A stretch of DNA of 7,315 bases from Betaproteobacteria bacterium. GTDB lineage: Bacteria > Pseudomonadota > Gammaproteobacteria > Burkholderiales > Sulfuriferulaceae. The notes beneath the pieces were generated by a model. The model did no database searches, was not told where the DNA came from, and worked only from the letters and a program-made list of their open reading frames with translations. The stretch is taken from NCBI GenBank assembly GCA_003455595.1, contig DMQT01000128.1:1-7315 (forward strand), given 5' to 3'. Position numbers and translations under genes: made by a program. Positions 1 to 6,656 of the stretch are shown here, piece by piece. Within the stretch, counting starts at the first letter, position 1. Each line of letters begins with the position of its first letter.

Positions 1-1
1 T

Positions 2-163
2 TTGTGGAAACGGCAAGCACGACATAATATTTTTATTGTGGATATCTGGGGCAAGTCGGGTAATGCATGGAAACTTTCCGTACGATACGCGAGTCCAGCA
101 GGAGATCGCCAATTCTCCATTCCTGGTGTGGTGCTTGAAAGTCTACCCTTCGAGAAAAGGTAA
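2..163 (+). CDS. C-terminal fragment of a possible NTF2/SnoaL-like (DUF4440-type) protein
   Basis: The second plus-strand frame is open from the left edge to a TAA at 161-163 and gives 53 residues with no start codon, so this is the 3' end of a gene that begins outside the window. The fragment contains FIVDIWGKSGNAWKLSVRYA, which has the 'D-x-W-x-K-x-G-x-W-K-x-x-x-R-Y' pattern of the last two strands of NTF2/SnoaL-like domains, where such a strand pair ends the cone-shaped fold. A short tail ending in LPFEKR follows. Composition looks protein-like: alternating hydrophobic residues, several Trp, no low complexity. Family and function are inferred from this short pattern only; members include small enzymes, ligand-binding proteins and secreted proteins, so no substrate can be named. 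It is convergent with parC across about 660 bp of non-coding DNA. I am fairly sure it is a real gene end and less sure of the family. Confidence 0.55.
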   Translation: MWKRQARHNIFIVDIWGKSGNAWKLSVRYASPAGDRQFSIPGVVLESLPFEKR

Positions 164-177
164 TACCCGCCTGCAAA

Positions 178-210
178 TCCTGCGGACACTTTGAGAAAAA
201 AACCGCAGGA
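178..210. terminator. Possible hairpin terminator after the left-edge gene
   Basis: TCCTGCGG (178-185) and CCGCAGGA (203-210) form a perfect 8-bp inverted repeat around a 17-nt loop that contains an A-run. It starts 15 nt after the stop codon of the left-edge gene, where a terminator would be expected. No T-tract follows on the plus strand, so it is not a canonical intrinsic terminator. It may be an RNA-stabilising 3' hairpin instead. Confidence 0.3.
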
Positions 211-528
211 ACGAGGAGGGGGTAAATACGCAACGAATATGCTGGATATCTCAACCTGTAGTGAACGCATGAAGCGCTCGCCCGAAGTATCAGTAGGACT
301 GGTAAGCGCATTCAGAGCAATATATAGCGTTAAGCCCGTCAGTCGGAGGTAAGGCTGTCGTTTCCGCTGAACGGTTAGTGGTTGACGATCTAAATACCAT
401 CCCCGATTGATTGCCCACACCCCTCCCCAGTATACTGAACAACTGCAATTGGGTACATTGACCGGCTGGTTTGGGCTGCTATATATCTATGCATAGAGGC
501 GTCCCTCCCATCACACGTTTCTTTTCAA

Positions 529-602
529 CGACCGCTTTTAATACAAATCAGTCATTCCATACTACTTGGCGCATGACCGTTATTGGCACATAGCGACCAT
601 TG
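529..602. repeat. Possible degenerate dispersed intergenic repeat
   Basis: CGACCGCTTTTA (529-540) and TGACCGTTATTGG (574-586) are two related motifs 45 bp apart. The second is followed by CACATAGCGACCATTGG. Weaker relatives are TGAACGGTTAGTGG (368-381) and TGACCGGCTGGTTTGG (459-474). The pattern resembles, from memory, a dispersed non-coding element seen between genes in many proteobacteria, built on alternating 'GACCG' and 'TTTTGGCCGA'-type words. Only this copy can be seen, so membership of a family and the exact ends are unproven. Confidence 0.25.
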
Positions 603-770
603 GATTATGGTTCTGGAAAGCAGGCATTGGCAAACCACCAAGCATTTCCACCGACCGTCCGCATTGTCGACAAAGAGACGGTCACCATTATCAGCACGAA
701 CTTCCACTCTTGGCACAATCGAGTCATTCGTGCATCTGTAATCCAACACAAATCCAATTTCTTGAGTCAT
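552..770 (-). CDS. Doubtful small hypothetical protein (72 aa) downstream of parC
   Basis: An ATG-initiated ORF lies 56 bp beyond the parC stop on the same strand. Its start has a plausible Shine-Dalgarno (AGGA, five bases before the ATG). The first 45 residues are hydrophilic and mixed (MTQEIGFVLDYR..., VRADNGDRLFVDNADGRW), and the rest is Cys-rich and atypical (KCLVVCQCLLSR). No family is recognised, and there is no signal peptide or clear membrane segment. The codons lack the strong GC bias at third positions seen in parC. The 3' half lies over the degenerate repeat motifs near 571-602, which suggests chance coding or a broken gene. I list it because of the ribosome-binding site, but it is more likely spurious than real. 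Confidence 0.22.
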   Translation of the reverse strand: MTQEIGFVLDYRCTNDSIVPRVEVRADNGDRLFVDNADGRWKCLVVCQCLLSRTIIQWSLCANNGHAPSSME

Positions 771-826
771 TCAGTTCCTGACTGAAATAAACCACGCATT
801 ACAAAGCTGTTTTTTATCACGCTTCA

Positions 827-3175
827 TCAACCCACCGCCTTAAACCCCGCCTGATTAATCGCCGCAATCCCCGCTCCGCGCCGCGCCCGCTGGCTCAGGT
901 GGCGCGGCTCGGATTCGATTCGCTTGGGCTTGTTACGGAACACACCGTGTACGGTGACGGTTTCGCCTTGCGTGACGGTGATCGCACGCAGGGCTTCCTT
1001 GTCGCGCAAGCCCATCAGTTGCACGCCTTTGCCGCCGGCCAGGCGTTTGACCTGATCCAGCGGAAACACCAGCAGGCGGGCGTCTTCGGACAGCGTGGCG
1101 ACATGATCTTCGGTACCTATAGACAGCGGCGGCAGGATGCTTGCGCCGTCTTCCACGCTGAGAAATGCCTTGCCGGCCTTTTGTCGTGACAACAGGTTGG
1201 CGTACTGGCAGACAAAGCCGTAGCCGGAGCTCTTGGCAACCAGCAGGCTGTCGTCCGGTTTGCCGGTTAAGACATGGGCGATTTTGCCGTTGCCGATTTC
1301 AACGAACGAGGTGAGCGGGGCACCCATGCCGCGCCCGTCCGGCAGGCTGGCGATGGGCACGGTGTAGGCGCGGCCTTCACTGGATAAAATCACCAGCGAT
1401 TCAACCGAGCGACATTCGTGCGCAGCTGCGAGGCGGTCGCCGTCCTTGAACAGCACGCCGGAGAGGTCGAGGCCGTGTCCCTGGCGCACGCGCGCCCAGC
1501 CTTTTTCCGACACGATCAGCGTCACCGGTTCGTCGGCGACGGCAGCGCTATCGCTGCGTGACGCCATCAGCGCGGGCTGGATCAGGGTGCGGCGGGCGTC
1601 GCCGTGCTTTTGCGCGTCGGCCTTGATTTCGCTGATGACGCGGCTGCGCATCCGGGCGTCGCTACCCAGCAGTTTTAACAGCGCGTCTTTTTCTTCGCGC
1701 AGCTTGGCCAGTTCCTGTTCGATCTTGATGCCTTCGAGACGCGCCAACTGGCGCAGGCGGATTTCGAGGATGTCTTCGGCCTGCCGGTCCGACAGATTGA
1801 AACGTGCGATTAGCGCAGGCTTGGGTTCATCCGATTCACGGATGATGCGGATGACTTCGTCGATGTTTAAAAAGACGATGTGCCGACCTTCGAGGATATG
1901 AATCCGGTCGTTGGCCTTTTCGAGGCGGAATTCAGTGCGCCGCCGCACCGTTTTCAGCCGGAAGCTGCACCATTCGCCGACCAGATCCGCCAGCGATTTC
2001 TGACATGGCCTGCCATCGATGCCGACCGCCACCAGGTTGATCGGGGCGGTGGTTTCCAGGCTGGTGTGGGTGAGCAGCAGGGTGACGAATTCATCCCGGT
2101 CCTGGCGGATGCTGGCGGGCTCGAACACCAGGCGGATGTCGTCTTCCTTGCCCGATTCGTCGCGCGCACGCTCAAGTTGCGAGGCGAACAGGGCCTTCAA
2201 CTGTGCCACCGGCTGCTCGACGGCTTTCTTGCCTGGGCGGGGCTGCGGATTGAGCAACACGCCAATTTCTGACAGCACCTTGGCCGATGACACACCGGGT
2301 GGCAAGGCGGTGAACACTACCTGCCAGGCGCCGCGCGCCATTTCTTCAATTTCGTAGCGCGCGCGCACGCGCAGGCTGCCGCGACCCGTGGTGTAGGCGG
2401 CGGCGATGTCGGCAGGCGATGAAATGATTTGTCCGCCGCCCGGATAATCGGGTGCCGGGATGTGTGTCATCAGCTCGCTGATGCTGGCATTCGGGTGTTC
2501 CAGCATGTGGATGGCTGCGGCAGCCACCTCGCGCAGATTGTGCGACGGCATTTCGGTCGCCATGCCCACCGCAATGCCGGACGCGCCATTGAGCAATGCA
2601 AACGGCAACCGCGCAGGCAGAAACGCAGGTTCGTCGAACGAGCCGTCGTAGTTGGGCTGAAAATCCACCGTGCCTTCGCCCAGTTCCCCCAGCAGCAGTT
2701 CGGCAATCGGCGTCAGACGCGCTTCGGTGTAGCGCATCGCTGCCGCATTGTCGCCGTCGCGTGAGCCGAAATTGCCCTGGCCATCGACCAATGGGTAGCG
2801 CAGTGAGAACGGTTGGGCGACACGCACCATCGCGTCATACGCCGAGGTGTCGCCGTGCGGGTGGTATTTACCGATGACGTCGCCTACCACCCGCGCCGAT
2901 TTGACCGGCTTGGCGGTGGCTGACAATCCCAGCTCGCGCATGGCAAACAGCACACGCCGCTGCACCGGCTTCATGCCGTCCTTCACATCCGGCAGCGCGC
3001 GGCCTTTGACCACGGCAACGGCGTATTCAAGATAATCGCGTGCGGCGGAATCGTGCAGCAGAATGCTCTCGCCGTCGTCGTCCATTTCAACGGTTGGTAC
3101 AGCGGGCGGCACGGGCGGGGGTGTATCAGCTGACAGGGTGTCGTCAAATAAATCGTCTATCGGTTTCATACTCAT
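827..3175 (-). CDS. parC: DNA topoisomerase IV subunit A (ParC)
   Basis: ParC is the DNA-breaking and rejoining subunit of topoisomerase IV, the ParC2ParE2 type IIA enzyme that unlinks daughter chromosomes. The protein has 782 residues (E. coli about 752). After an Asp/Pro-rich tail of about 35 residues comes the winged-helix region with [14 protein letters not shown] (66-79) and [15 protein letters not shown] (102-116). The catalytic pair is R148-Y149 in [11 protein letters not shown]. The tower and coiled-coil region follows, with RLHILEG-like RIHILEG and [15 protein letters not shown]. The C-terminal third is the beta-pinwheel DNA-wrapping domain; it has no classical GyrA box (QRRGGKG), though a [10 protein letters not shown] element is present, which favours ParC over GyrA. 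At the quinolone-resistance positions it has Thr110 and Asp114 (E. coli Ser80 and Glu84), so hydroxyl and acid are both kept. parE ends 7 bp upstream, so the two are probably co-transcribed. M3 (start at 3169) is an alternative start, because AAGAG lies six bases before it. Confidence 0.97.
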   Translation of the reverse strand: MSMKPIDDLFDDTLSADTPPPVPPAVPTVEMDDDGESILLHDSAARDYLEYAVAVVKGRALPDVKDGMKPVQRRVLFAMRELGLSATAKPVKSARVVGDVIGKYHPHGDTSAYDAMVRVAQPFSLRYPLVDGQGNFGSRDGDNAAAMRYTEARLTPIAELLLGELGEGTVDFQPNYDGSFDEPAFLPARLPFALLNGASGIAVGMATEMPSHNLREVAAAAIHMLEHPNASISELMTHIPAPDYPGGGQIISSPADIAAAYTTGRGSLRVRARYEIEEMARGAWQVVFTALPPGVSSAKVLSEIGVLLNPQPRPGKKAVEQPVAQLKALFASQLERARDESGKEDDIRLVFEPASIRQDRDEFVTLLLTHTSLETTAPINLVAVGIDGRPCQKSLADLVGEWCSFRLKTVRRRTEFRLEKANDRIHILEGRHIVFLNIDEVIRIIRESDEPKPALIARFNLSDRQAEDILEIRLRQLARLEGIKIEQELAKLREEKDALLKLLGSDARMRSRVISEIKADAQKHGDARRTLIQPALMASRSDSAAVADEPVTLIVSEKGWARVRQGHGLDLSGVLFKDGDRLAAAHECRSVESLVILSSEGRAYTVPIASLPDGRGMGAPLTSFVEIGNGKIAHVLTGKPDDSLLVAKSSGYGFVCQYANLLSRQKAGKAFLSVEDGASILPPLSIGTEDHVATLSEDARLLVFPLDQVKRLAGGKGVQLMGLRDKEALRAITVTQGETVTVHGVFRNKPKRIESEPRHLSQRARRGAGIAAINQAGFKAVG

Positions 3176-3182
3176 CTCTTAC

Positions 3183-5132
3183 TCAAATCTCTGCGCCGAC
3201 CAGTGCGCCGTTGGCTTCCATCCAGGCACGCCGACCGGCGGATTCGTTTTTACCCATCAGCATATTGAGCACTGGTTGCGCCGCATCGGCAGTGGGCATG
3301 CGGATGCGGATCAGGCGGCGGGTATCGGGTGACATGGTGGTTTCCCACAACTGTTCGGCGTTCATTTCACCCAGTCCCTTGAAGCGGGAGATGCCAATGT
3401 TGTCGGGCTTGATGCCTTCAGCTTGCATGCGGTCGAAAATGGCGTCGCGCTCGGCGTTGTCCAGCGCGTAGAGTTTGCGCGCCAAATGGCGTTTACCCTG
3501 GCCCGGCACGTCGAGCCGGTACAGCGGCGGCTGGGCAAAATACAGGTGGCCGTGTTCAATCAGTTTGGGGAAATGGCGGTAAAACAAGGTGCACAGCAGT
3601 ACGCGGATGTGCGAACCGTCCACGTCAGCGTCGGTCATGATGACGACTTTACCGTAGCGCAGATTGCTCAATACGCTGTCGGCGGCGTCGCTGCGGTGCG
3701 GGTCGATGCCGAGCGCCACGGCGATATCGTGTACCTCGCGGTTGGCAAACAGGCTGCCGACTTCGACTTCCCAGGTGTTCAGCACCTTGCCGCGCAACGG
3801 CAGGATCGCCTGCAATTCCTTGTCACGGCCGGATTTTGCCGAGCCGCCTGCGGAATCGCCTTCGACCAGAAAAATCTCGTTACGCGTGGTGTCTTCGCTC
3901 TGAGAATCCGACAGCTTGCCCGGCAATATGGTCACGCTGGATTGCTTGCGCTTCTCGATTTTCTGCCCGGCGCGACTGCGCGCTTGCGCCGCGCGTATTG
4001 CCAGGTCAGCGATTTTGCGCGCTTCGTCCGGGTGCTCGTTGAGCCATAGCTCCAGCGGATCACGCACCATGCGCGCCACCAGCGCCACGGCATCGCGCGA
4101 ATTCAGGCGCTCCTTGGTCTGCCCCTGAAACGACGGGTCGAGCACGCGCGCGGCGAGCACAAAATTGGCGCGGGCAAATACGTCTTCTGCAGCCATTTTG
4201 ACGCCGCGCGGCAGCAGCGCATGGTGCTCGACAAAGCCCTTGAGCGCCTCGAACATGGCCTGGCGCAAGCCCGCCTCGTGGGTGCCGCCGGCCGGGGTGG
4301 GAATCAGGTTGACATAGGATTCACGCACCAGGCCGCCCTCGGTGGTCCAGCACAGCGTCCACGCTGCGCCCGAGCCGGAGGCGAAATTTTCGTCTCCGGC
4401 AGCGGCGTATTTTTCGCCGGTGAATATCGGCGCAGCGAATTCATCTTCAATCTGCTCGGCCAGGTATTGCTGCATGCCGCTGGCGAAGCACCAGTTTGTA
4501 ATGGCGCCATCTTCGATACTGAGCGACACCTGCAAGCCCGGCAACAGCACCGCCTTGCTGCGCAGCAGGCGTTCCAGCTCGGCCAGCGGTATCGTTGGCG
4601 AATCAAAAAAACTGACATCAGGCCACGCCCGTACGCGCGTGCCGCTGGCTTTTTTCGGCGCATCGCCGATCTGCTGCAACGGCTCTATTACCTTGCCGCC
4701 GGAAAAAACAATTTGATGCCGTGCACCCGCGCGCGTCACCTCGACCTCAAGCCGGGTCGAGAGCGCATTGGTCACCGACACGCCGACGCCGTGCAGACCG
4801 CCGGAAAAACGGTAGGCCGATGCGCCATCGCCCTTGTTGAACTTGCCGCCCGCGTGCAGGTGGGTGAACACCACTTCCACCGTCGGCACGCCTTCGACCG
4901 GGTGGATTTCCACCGGAATACCGCGTCCGTCATCCACTACGGATACCGAACGATCACGGTGCAGCGTCACCGCAATGCGCTTGCAATAGCCGCCCAGCGC
5001 CTCGTCAGCGGCGTTGTCGATGACTTCCTGAATGATGTGCAGCGGACAATCCGTGCGCGTATACATGCCCGGGCGGTGGCGTACGGGTTCCAGTCCCTTG
5101 AGGACGGAGATCGAGTCTGCGGTGTAACTCAT
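3183..5132 (-). CDS. parE: DNA topoisomerase IV subunit B (ParE)
   Basis: ParE is the ATPase subunit of topoisomerase IV; ATP binding closes the gate that drives strand passage. From the chosen start it has 649 residues (E. coli 630). The GHKL ATPase domain shows the catalytic-base motif QEVIDNAADEAL (E36, Mg-binding N40), DDGRGIP (67-73), and an ATP lid with HAGGKF and FSGGLHGVGVS (93-119). The transducer domain carries the ATP-sensing lysine K340 in GQTKERL. The TOPRIM domain has EGDSAGG (E424) and the metal-binding DADVD (D501, D503, D505). The tail has RFKGLGEMN. The long insertion typical of Gram-negative GyrB is absent, which separates ParE from GyrB. The frame is open for 88 more codons to 5396, but MSYTADSISVLKGLEPVR aligns with the known ParE N-terminus, so I start at 5132. 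The Shine-Dalgarno there is weak (GGAG, 11 bases upstream). parC follows after 7 bp. Confidence 0.97.
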   Translation of the reverse strand: MSYTADSISVLKGLEPVRHRPGMYTRTDCPLHIIQEVIDNAADEALGGYCKRIAVTLHRDRSVSVVDDGRGIPVEIHPVEGVPTVEVVFTHLHAGGKFNKGDGASAYRFSGGLHGVGVSVTNALSTRLEVEVTRAGARHQIVFSGGKVIEPLQQIGDAPKKASGTRVRAWPDVSFFDSPTIPLAELERLLRSKAVLLPGLQVSLSIEDGAITNWCFASGMQQYLAEQIEDEFAAPIFTGEKYAAAGDENFASGSGAAWTLCWTTEGGLVRESYVNLIPTPAGGTHEAGLRQAMFEALKGFVEHHALLPRGVKMAAEDVFARANFVLAARVLDPSFQGQTKERLNSRDAVALVARMVRDPLELWLNEHPDEARKIADLAIRAAQARSRAGQKIEKRKQSSVTILPGKLSDSQSEDTTRNEIFLVEGDSAGGSAKSGRDKELQAILPLRGKVLNTWEVEVGSLFANREVHDIAVALGIDPHRSDAADSVLSNLRYGKVVIMTDADVDGSHIRVLLCTLFYRHFPKLIEHGHLYFAQPPLYRLDVPGQGKRHLARKLYALDNAERDAIFDRMQAEGIKPDNIGISRFKGLGEMNAEQLWETTMSPDTRRLIRIRMPTADAAQPVLNMLMGKNESAGRRAWMEANGALVGAEI

Positions 5133-5197
5133 GGTGCTGAAAGCTCCAGCCGGTTGATTATGTAGAATACAAAACAGCGCCAGAATGGCAGTGGGGG

Positions 5198-5226
5198 ATT
5201 TTATCCTGTTATTGAATGTCTGCCAG
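5198..5226 (-). promoter_or_regulatory. Candidate sigma-70 promoter for parE-parC
   Basis: Read on the minus strand, CTGGCA (5221-5226) matches four of six bases of TTGACA, and TAAAAT (5198-5203) matches five of six of TATAAT, with an ideal 17-bp spacer. It would start RNA near 5190 and leave a leader of nearly 60 nt before the 5132 ATG. This supports the shorter parE start, because the upstream ATG at 5396 would not be in the transcript. It is found by eye only. Confidence 0.4.
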
Positions 5227-5334
5227 AAAACAAGCGATAGCTGACCCAAATTAAGTTGGCGACTGTAGTTACACACAAACTCAAAAAAACAGTCAGGTGT
5301 CAGCATCCATCCAGCAAGGGGTATGATAAGGTGC

Positions 5335-5380
5335 CGATATCGATAGAGTGGCAGTGCACTACTACTATCGGACTGCACTA
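5335..5380. promoter_or_regulatory. Cluster of symmetric and repeated words upstream of the Crp-like gene
   Basis: This 46-bp stretch, 42 bp before the regulator's ATG, holds two perfect 8-bp palindromes, CGATATCG (5335-5342) and AGTGCACT (5353-5360). It also has an inverted pair CGATAG (5341-5346) / CTATCG (5365-5370) and a direct repeat TGCACTA (5355-5361 and 5374-5380) spaced 19 bp. Such density of symmetry is typical of operator DNA, so it may be an autoregulatory site. It does not match the Fnr or Crp consensus half-sites (TTGAT, TGTGA). No convincing -35/-10 pair for the regulator was found. Confidence 0.3.
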
Positions 5381-5410
5381 GCCTGTTGCTTGCCACATGG
5401 TTAAATATTC

Positions 5411-5415
5411 AGGAA
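5411..5415 (+). promoter_or_regulatory. Ribosome-binding site deciding the regulator start
   Basis: AGGAA lies six bases before the ATG at 5422. The alternative upstream TTG at 5386 has no comparable purine-rich sequence, so the ATG is the likely start. Confidence 0.65.
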
Positions 5416-5421
5416 TCGCGT

Positions 5422-6165
5422 ATGCCCGACCCGCAAGACCCAAATGACCCCCACCAGAACTACTTGCTTGTTGCCTTGCCAGCGCATGAGTACGCACACC
5501 TACTACCTGATCTGGAATACGTTCCGTTGGCACTTGGCGACGTCATCTACACGTCCGGTAGCCAGTTGCACCACGTTTATTTCCCTACCACCGCCATCGT
5601 ATCGCTGCTTTACATCATGGAAGATGGTTCAACGGCTGAAATCGCCGGAGTCGGTAATGAAGGCATTGTCGGTGTTGCTCTATTCATGGGTGGTGCAACC
5701 ACGCCAAGCCAAGCCGTCGTACAAAAGGCCGGGTATGCCTATCGGATGAAAGCAAAACCATTGATGGACGAATTCAATCGTGCCGGCGGGCGCCGTGCCG
5801 GTGCATTGCAGCATTTGTTACTGCGCTATACCCAGGCGTTGATTAGCCAGATGTCCCAGACGGCAGTGTGCAACCGGCATCATTCGGTAGACCAGCAACT
5901 GTGCCGCTGGCTGCTGTCAACGCTGGATCGCTCAGACACAAATGAGCTGGTCATGACGCAGGAATTGATCTCCAACCTGCTTGGGGTGCGTCGCGAAGGG
6001 GTAACCGAGGCAGCGGGCAAACTGCAGCGCGCGGGCCTGATCGAGTACCACCGTGGACGCATTACCGTGCTGAATCGTGCGGGCGTGGAGGCGCGCGCGT
6101 GCGAATGCTATCAAGTAGTGAAAACGGAGTTTGAGCGGCTGTTGCCGGAAGTGATGGTGCGTTAA
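5422..6165 (+). CDS. Crp/Fnr-family transcriptional regulator
   Basis: This is a 247-residue one-component DNA-binding regulator. Residues about 13-115 form the cyclic-nucleotide-binding-like beta-roll (LALGDVIYTSGS, VYFPTTAIVSLLY, AEIAGVGNEGIVG). Residues about 125-150 form the long dimerisation helix. Residues about 155-225 form the Crp-type winged helix, with the helix-turn-helix at TQELISNLLGVRREGVTEAA (179-198). There is no N-terminal cysteine cluster, so it is not an oxygen-sensing Fnr with an iron-sulphur centre. In the phosphate-binding part of the roll (TPSQAVVQKAG) I see Gln97 where cAMP-binding members have an Arg nearby, so cAMP is an unlikely ligand. A GGRRAG stretch (122-127) looks like a small insertion before the dimer helix compared with relatives I remember. 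It diverges from parE and converges on a group of stress-type genes. The ATG at 5422 is preferred to the TTG at 5386. Its targets are unknown. Confidence 0.9.
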   Translation: MPDPQDPNDPHQNYLLVALPAHEYAHLLPDLEYVPLALGDVIYTSGSQLHHVYFPTTAIVSLLYIMEDGSTAEIAGVGNEGIVGVALFMGGATTPSQAVVQKAGYAYRMKAKPLMDEFNRAGGRRAGALQHLLLRYTQALISQMSQTAVCNRHHSVDQQLCRWLLSTLDRSDTNELVMTQELISNLLGVRREGVTEAAGKLQRAGLIEYHRGRITVLNRAGVEARACECYQVVKTEFERLLPEVMVR

Positions 6166-6201
6166 TTGGGCACACAGAGTGACATCTGAAGCAAACATTT
6201 C

Positions 6202-6236
6202 GCTATCATCGCGCTACGCTGGGCAACGATGATAGC
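6202..6236. terminator. Hairpin between convergent genes, likely bidirectional terminator
   Basis: GCTATCATCG (6202-6211) and CGATGATAGC (6227-6236) are a perfect 10-bp inverted repeat with a 15-nt loop. It lies in the 81-bp gap between the Crp-like gene's stop and that of the DUF883 gene. The flanks are short T/A runs (ATTT on the left, AAAA on the right, which reads as TTTT only on the strand entering the hairpin), so a canonical U-tract is missing. The position strongly suggests a shared transcription end. Confidence 0.5.
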
Positions 6237-6246
6237 CAAAATGCCC

Positions 6247-6588
6247 TTAACGGCGTTTGAACAAACGGCTCAACACAAAGCCCACCGCTGCCGCAATCCC
6301 CACTGACACCATCGGATTTTCACGCACGTAGCTGCGACAATTTGCAGTGATGCGCGTCTGCGCTTCCTTGAGCTGCTGGCCCCGTACACTCATGGTTTCA
6401 GCTGCGCTGGTTGCGGCACCAGCCAGTTTATCAACCGCCAGATGCGCGCCGGTAGCGACACGATCGACCGCCGGCCGAGCGGCGTCCGACATCTGGTCTA
6501 TCGTTTGATGCGCCTTGGCCGAGGTTGCGTCAATCGAGCCGCCGATTGAATTGCCAGAGGCTAACGGATTGTTGAAGTTTGTTTCCAT
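6247..6588 (-). CDS. DUF883 family membrane-anchored protein (ElaB/YqjD-like)
   Basis: This 113-residue protein has the layout of the DUF883/ElaB-YqjD family. The soluble, Ala-rich helical part (about 20-88) is followed by the hallmark YVRENP (87-92) and a C-terminal membrane helix (about 93-109, VSVGIAAAVGFVLSRLF) ending in KRR. E. coli ElaB and YqjD are inner-membrane proteins; YqjD and relatives have been reported to bind ribosomes in stationary phase, but whether that holds here is unknown. The first 20 residues are Asn/Gly/Ser-rich and look disordered. The start is well supported by AGGAG (6598-6602) nine bases upstream of the ATG. It is the last gene of a minus-strand series, 68 bp after the microprotein gene, and the hairpin at 6202-6236 probably ends its transcript. 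Confidence 0.85.
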   Translation of the reverse strand: METNFNNPLASGNSIGGSIDATSAKAHQTIDQMSDAARPAVDRVATGAHLAVDKLAGAATSAAETMSVRGQQLKEAQTRITANCRSYVRENPMVSVGIAAAVGFVLSRLFKRR

Positions 6589-6656
6589 GATATATATCTC
6601 CTGACGAATTAATTACTCAGATGGACTTAAAATAAATGCTGTCTCGCATTACATAA

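Larger units (their letters stand above)
164..826. other. Intergenic region, mostly non-coding, with degenerate repeats
   Basis: This 663-bp gap separates two convergent genes. It has no ORF with convincing protein character, is visibly less GC-rich than parC/parE, and has stops scattered in all frames. It contains the 178-210 hairpin, a perfect 12-bp palindrome TCTATGCATAGA at 486-497, and several variants of a 'TGACCG(C/T)TTxTGG'-like motif at about 368, 459, 529 and 574. A weak small ORF lies at 552-770 on the minus strand. I see no tRNA, rRNA, CRISPR array or transposase remnant. The best reading is an intergenic region containing decayed copies of a dispersed repeat. Confidence 0.5.

Noticed and set aside
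33..311. 92-codon minus-strand ORF at the left edge
   Set aside because: It overlaps the better-supported plus-strand gene end, has atypical composition, shows no recognisable motif and crosses the hairpin at 178-210.
566..785. Two plus-strand ORFs (566-781 and 600-785)
   Set aside because: Composition is unlike natural proteins (His/Ser/Cys-rich), they overlap each other and the degenerate repeat words, and no clear ribosome-binding site supports them.
164..826. CRISPR array, group II intron, tRNA or IS remnant in the left gap
   Set aside because: There are no regularly spaced repeats, no domain V-like hairpin, no tRNA-like cloverleaf, and no terminal inverted repeats with a transposase fragment.
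899..3471. Many plus-strand ORFs and two minus-strand ORFs over parC
   Set aside because: They are shadows of parC: high-GC codon bias keeps other frames open, and they contain no conserved domains.
3362..5165. ORFs in other frames over parE, including a 314-codon plus-strand ORF (4221-5165)
   Set aside because: parE is unmistakable and intact here. The long antisense frame is a by-product of its codon use; its protein is Arg/His/Gln-rich and matches no known family.
5386..5421. TTG-initiated longer form of the Crp-like regulator
   Set aside because: It has no Shine-Dalgarno, while the ATG at 5422 has AGGAA at good spacing.
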